From positions 1-15,358 of the forward strand of contig CAMODP010000023.1 in the NCBI GenBank assembly GCA_946611445.1: a DNA stretch of 15,358 nt, given 5' to 3'. Shown piece by piece: positions 12,661-15,358 of this stretch (its first letter is position 1; each line of letters starts with the position of its first letter). Below the pieces are notes generated by a model, which was not told where the DNA came from, did not search any database, and was given only the letters and a program-made list of their open reading frames with translations. This stretch comes from an uncultured Eubacterium sp. GTDB taxonomy: Bacteria; Bacillota; Clostridia; Lachnospirales; Lachnospiraceae. Position numbers and translations under genes: made by a program.

Positions 12661-15358
12661 ATGGAAGGCAGTCAGAAAACGGTGCAGACATCCGTCCGCG
12701 CCCTTGTGGAGTTTATCCTGCGCAGCGGGGATCTGGACAACCGGCGGGGAGGATGGGCAGACCGCGACGCGATGGCGGCCGGCAGCCGTATTCACCGGAA
12801 GATCCAGCAGCGGCGGGGTGCTGGCTATATGCCGGAGGTTCCGCTGCGGTTTGAGCGGGATTACGGAACCTATACACTGGTCATAGAAGGAAGGGCGGAC
12901 GGCATCTGGCAGGTCAGTCATGACGATGCCGTGAGGATGCTGGACCCGGGAGACGGCAGCGCCGCGGAAAGCAGAATGAAAGCAGAGAACCCTGACGGAC
13001 AGACTGTCCTGATCGAAGAGATCAAGGGTGTCTATGCAGATCTTGAACGTATTGAAGAGCCTGTGCCGGTACATCTGGCACAGGCTATGTGTTATGCGTA
13101 TATGTACGGCTCCGGGCACGGTCTGGGAGAGGTTTTCATCAGTATGACCTATGTGAACATGGAGTCGGAACTGGAGAAAAAATTCTTACGCGCATACACG
13201 CTGCCGGAACTGGAGGCCTGGTTCGAAGAGCTTCTTCAGGCCTATCATCAGTGGGCAGGATTTCAGGTGGAATGGGAACAGATGCGGGATGCCTCTATGA
13301 AGGGACTGGAATTCCCGTTTTCCTACCGGCCGGGACAGAGAGATCTGGTCGCCGGCATCTACCGGACAATTCTGCGGAAAAAGCAGCTGTTTGTCCAGGC
13401 CCCCACAGGGATCGGCAAGACGATGTCCGCTGTTTTTCCCGCTGTCCGCGCTATCGGAGAAGGCTGCGGCGACAAAATATTCTATCTCACAGCAAAGACC
13501 GTGACAAGGACGGTGGCGGAGGAGGCGTTTTCTATCCTGAGAAACCGCGGACTCCGTTTCAGGAATCTGACGATCACATCCAAGGAAAAAACCTGCGTGC
13601 TGGAGGAACCTGACTGTAATCCCGCGTCCTGTCCCCGCGCAAGAGGACATTTTGACCGGGTAAACCAGGCTGTCTGGGAGATGCTGACAGAACAGAGCGC
13701 TTTCGGGAGGGAGGAGATTCTCTCCCAGGCGGAAAAATGGAACGTCTGTCCATTTGAAATGCAGCTGGATCTTGCGTATTTTATGGATGCCGTGATCTGC
13801 GACTACAATTATGTCTTTGATCCGTCGGCACGGCTGAAGCGCTTCTTCGGTGAAGGAAGCCGGCGCGGCGAATGGCTCTTCCTTGTTGACGAGGCGCACA
13901 ATCTGGTAGAGCGGGGACGTGAGATGTTCAGCGCCGGCCTGTTCCGGGAGGATTTCCGGGACGCGCGCTCTGCTGCGGCAGACGAACTGGAGAAGGTGGA
14001 GGCGCTGCTGGGAACTGCCGTTGACGCGGCGGGAAGAAGAAAGCGCAGGAAAAAGGGAAAACAGACAGATGACGGGCAGCTGACTCTGTTTGACAAGAAC
14101 GGGCCGGAAACGCCTGCTGAGATATCCGCAGATTCGGATCCGGCAGCATACAGACCCGGGCACAGGGACAGGAAGAAACTCGAGGAGCTGCAGAAGAACC
14201 TGAGGCGGTTCCGCCAGGCTGCGGCGCAATGCGCGAAGATCCTTCTGCAATACCGCCATGAGCAGGAGTCGGCGGTGACAGCGGATTCTGCTCCCGGAGG
14301 CGGAATGGGAGCCCTGCGGGACAACACTGCATTTTCCAGGGGCGGACGTCTGCAGGAGCGGAAATCGATCGGGGAATTTGTCCCGGCGCTGATGAATCTC
14401 TCCGGCGCCCTCGAGGAGGTCTTGTCCGATCTGCGGGATGGTGAAGGGAGGCGCAGCCTCCTGAGCTTCTATTTTTCTGTGTGCAGTTTCCTGGATATGT
14501 ATGATCTTGTGGACCAGAACTATATACTTTACACAGAAATCACAGCTGACAGCCGTTTTTTCCTGAAGATATTCTGCGTCAATCCGGCTGAGAATCTGCA
14601 GGCATGTCTGAACCGCGGCAGGAGTGCCGTGTTTTACTCCGCCACACTGCTGCCGGTGCAGTATTACCGGAGCCTGCTCAGCGCGAGAGAAGACGATTAC
14701 GCGATTTATATCCGTTCGCCGTTTGACGCGGGAAAGAGGCTTCTGCTGATCGGGAAGGATGTAAGCAGTCTGTACAGGAGACGCACGCCGGAAGAGTTCG
14801 GGCGCTTTGCTGCCTATATCCGTGAGATGACCGTCTCCAGACCGGGAAGATACATGGTTTTCTTTCCTTCGTATCAGATGCTGGACGATGTCGGACAGGT
14901 TTTCCTGGATCTGTACGGGGACGGGGATATACGCTGCGTGATGCAGAAGCCTTCGATGCGTGAAGAGGAGAAAGAGGCGTTTCTTGCCGCGTTTCAGGAA
15001 GAGACGGAAGAAACCCTGATCGGGTTCTGTGTAATGGGCGGAATCTTTTCTGAGGGAATCGATCTGTACGGGGACCGTCTGATCGGGGCTGCCGTTATCG
15101 GAACCGGCCTGCCGCAGATCGGCGAAGAGAGGGAACTCCTGAGACGCTATTATGACAGAAACGGAAAGAACGGCTTTGACTATGCCTATCGGTTCCCGGG
15201 CATGAACAAGGTGCAGCAGGCGGCCGGCAGGGTCATCCGGACACCGGAAGATGTCGGTGTGATCCTGCTGCTGGATGAGCGTTTCGCCAGAACGGAGAAC
15301 CGGCAGCTTTTTCCGGTGGAGTGGGCGGATGCCCGTGCCTGCTCACTCGGGAGCGCGG
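12661..15358 (+). CDS. RecB-like nuclease fused to an XPD/DinG-type Fe-S helicase (3' end beyond the window)
   Basis: The frame is open for 899 codons from ATG 12661 to the window end with no stop. The N-terminal part (about 1-200) has the RecB-family nuclease motifs: GSRIH (41-45), GRADG with D80, EEIKG with E120 and K122, and QAMCY (141-145). The XPD/DinG helicase follows: Walker A APTGIGKT (247-254), LTAKTVTR (276-283), Fe-S cysteines 312, 319, 324 and 363, DEAH (410-413), YSATLLP (659-665), FSEGIDL (796-802) and QAAGRVIR (853-860). A basic, disordered-looking linker (about 456-580) carries QLTLF (473-477), which resembles a beta-clamp-binding motif. The protein probably unwinds DNA 5' to 3' and cuts it, in repair or removal of unusual structures; polarity and role are inferred from the family. 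It starts 18 bases after mrp. Nuclease-helicase fusions of this kind occur in other Firmicutes, usually labelled only as ATP-dependent helicase. Confidence 0.93.
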   Translation, partial: MEGSQKTVQTSVRALVEFILRSGDLDNRRGGWADRDAMAAGSRIHRKIQQRRGAGYMPEVPLRFERDYGTYTLVIEGRADGIWQVSHDDAVRMLDPGDGSAAESRMKAENPDGQTVLIEEIKGVYADLERIEEPVPVHLAQAMCYAYMYGSGHGLGEVFISMTYVNMESELEKKFLRAYTLPELEAWFEELLQAYHQWAGFQVEWEQMRDASMKGLEFPFSYRPGQRDLVAGIYRTILRKKQLFVQAPTGIGKTMSAVFPAVRAIGEGCGDKIFYLTAKTVTRTVAEEAFSILRNRGLRFRNLTITSKEKTCVLEEPDCNPASCPRARGHFDRVNQAVWEMLTEQSAFGREEILSQAEKWNVCPFEMQLDLAYFMDAVICDYNYVFDPSARLKRFFGEGSRRGEWLFLVDEAHNLVERGREMFSAGLFREDFRDARSAAADELEKVEALLGTAVDAAGRRKRRKKGKQTDDGQLTLFDKNGPETPAEISADSDPAAYRPGHRDRKKLEELQKNLRRFRQAAAQCAKILLQYRHEQESAVTADSAPGGGMGALRDNTAFSRGGRLQERKSIGEFVPALMNLSGALEEVLSDLRDGEGRRSLLSFYFSVCSFLDMYDLVDQNYILYTEITADSRFFLKIFCVNPAENLQACLNRGRSAVFYSATLLPVQYYRSLLSAREDDYAIYIRSPFDAGKRLLLIGKDVSSLYRRRTPEEFGRFAAYIREMTVSRPGRYMVFFPSYQMLDDVGQVFLDLYGDGDIRCVMQKPSMREEEKEAFLAAFQEETEETLIGFCVMGGIFSEGIDLYGDRLIGAAVIGTGLPQIGEERELLRRYYDRNGKNGFDYAYRFPGMNKVQQAAGRVIRTPEDVGVILLLDERFARTENRQLFPVEWADARACSLGSA

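Noticed and set aside
13186..14259. Antisense open frame of 357 codons opposite the helicase gene
   Set aside because: It lies opposite clear helicase motifs (Walker A, Fe-S cysteines, DEAH), and its product shows no domain.

Overview
The window is GC-rich DNA from the Clostridia, most likely a member of the Lachnospiraceae. This rests on four things: the gene order rho - rpmE (C+ L31) - DUF1385/YqhQ - prmC - prfA; sigma-A promoters with extended -10 elements; tRNA genes that do not encode CCA; and the split of the last purine steps into a PurO-type IMP cyclohydrolase and a stand-alone AICAR formyltransferase. Every supported gene is on the + strand. No phage, IS element, CRISPR array or integration scar was seen.

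Layout. Positions 1-346 hold a tRNA cluster (His cut by the window edge, Gln, Lys, Leu), followed by a weak terminator candidate. Positions 441-2159 encode Rho with a long low-complexity insert that includes seven 7-residue repeats. A hairpin and a strong extended -10 promoter then lead into rpmE, which ends in a clear intrinsic terminator (2509-2541). A second extended -10 promoter (2578-2586) starts what looks like one long, tightly spaced operon reaching the right edge: yqhQ, prmC, prfA, a TPR lipoprotein with a DxDxDG array, hflX, an M24 metallopeptidase, purO, purH (formyltransferase only), two small uncharacterised genes, an Mrp/NBP35 ATPase, and a large nuclease-helicase that runs off the window. 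No convincing terminator was found inside this run; neighbours are 0 to about 70 bases apart or overlap.

How the genes fit together. PrmC methylates the GGQ glutamine of RF1 (PrfA), which lies directly behind it. With L31 and the ribosome-splitting GTPase HflX, the left half of the operon is mostly about translation termination and ribosome rescue. PurO and PurH carry out the last two steps to IMP. Mrp is probably an Fe-S cluster carrier, and the gene right after it encodes an XPD/DinG-like helicase with the four cysteines of an Fe-S cluster, so Mrp could supply its neighbour (inference).

Most unusual content: the last gene joins an N-terminal RecB-like nuclease domain, with all its motifs visible, to an XPD/DinG helicase, and carries a beta-clamp-like pentapeptide in its linker. 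Also notable are the repeat-bearing Rho insert, the TPR/DxDxDG lipoprotein, and the two small unknown genes before mrp. Several starts have unusual initiation regions: hflX behind a 3-codon mini-ORF, the helicase behind a hairpin that takes up part of its Shine-Dalgarno site, and prmC at a TTG inside the preceding gene.
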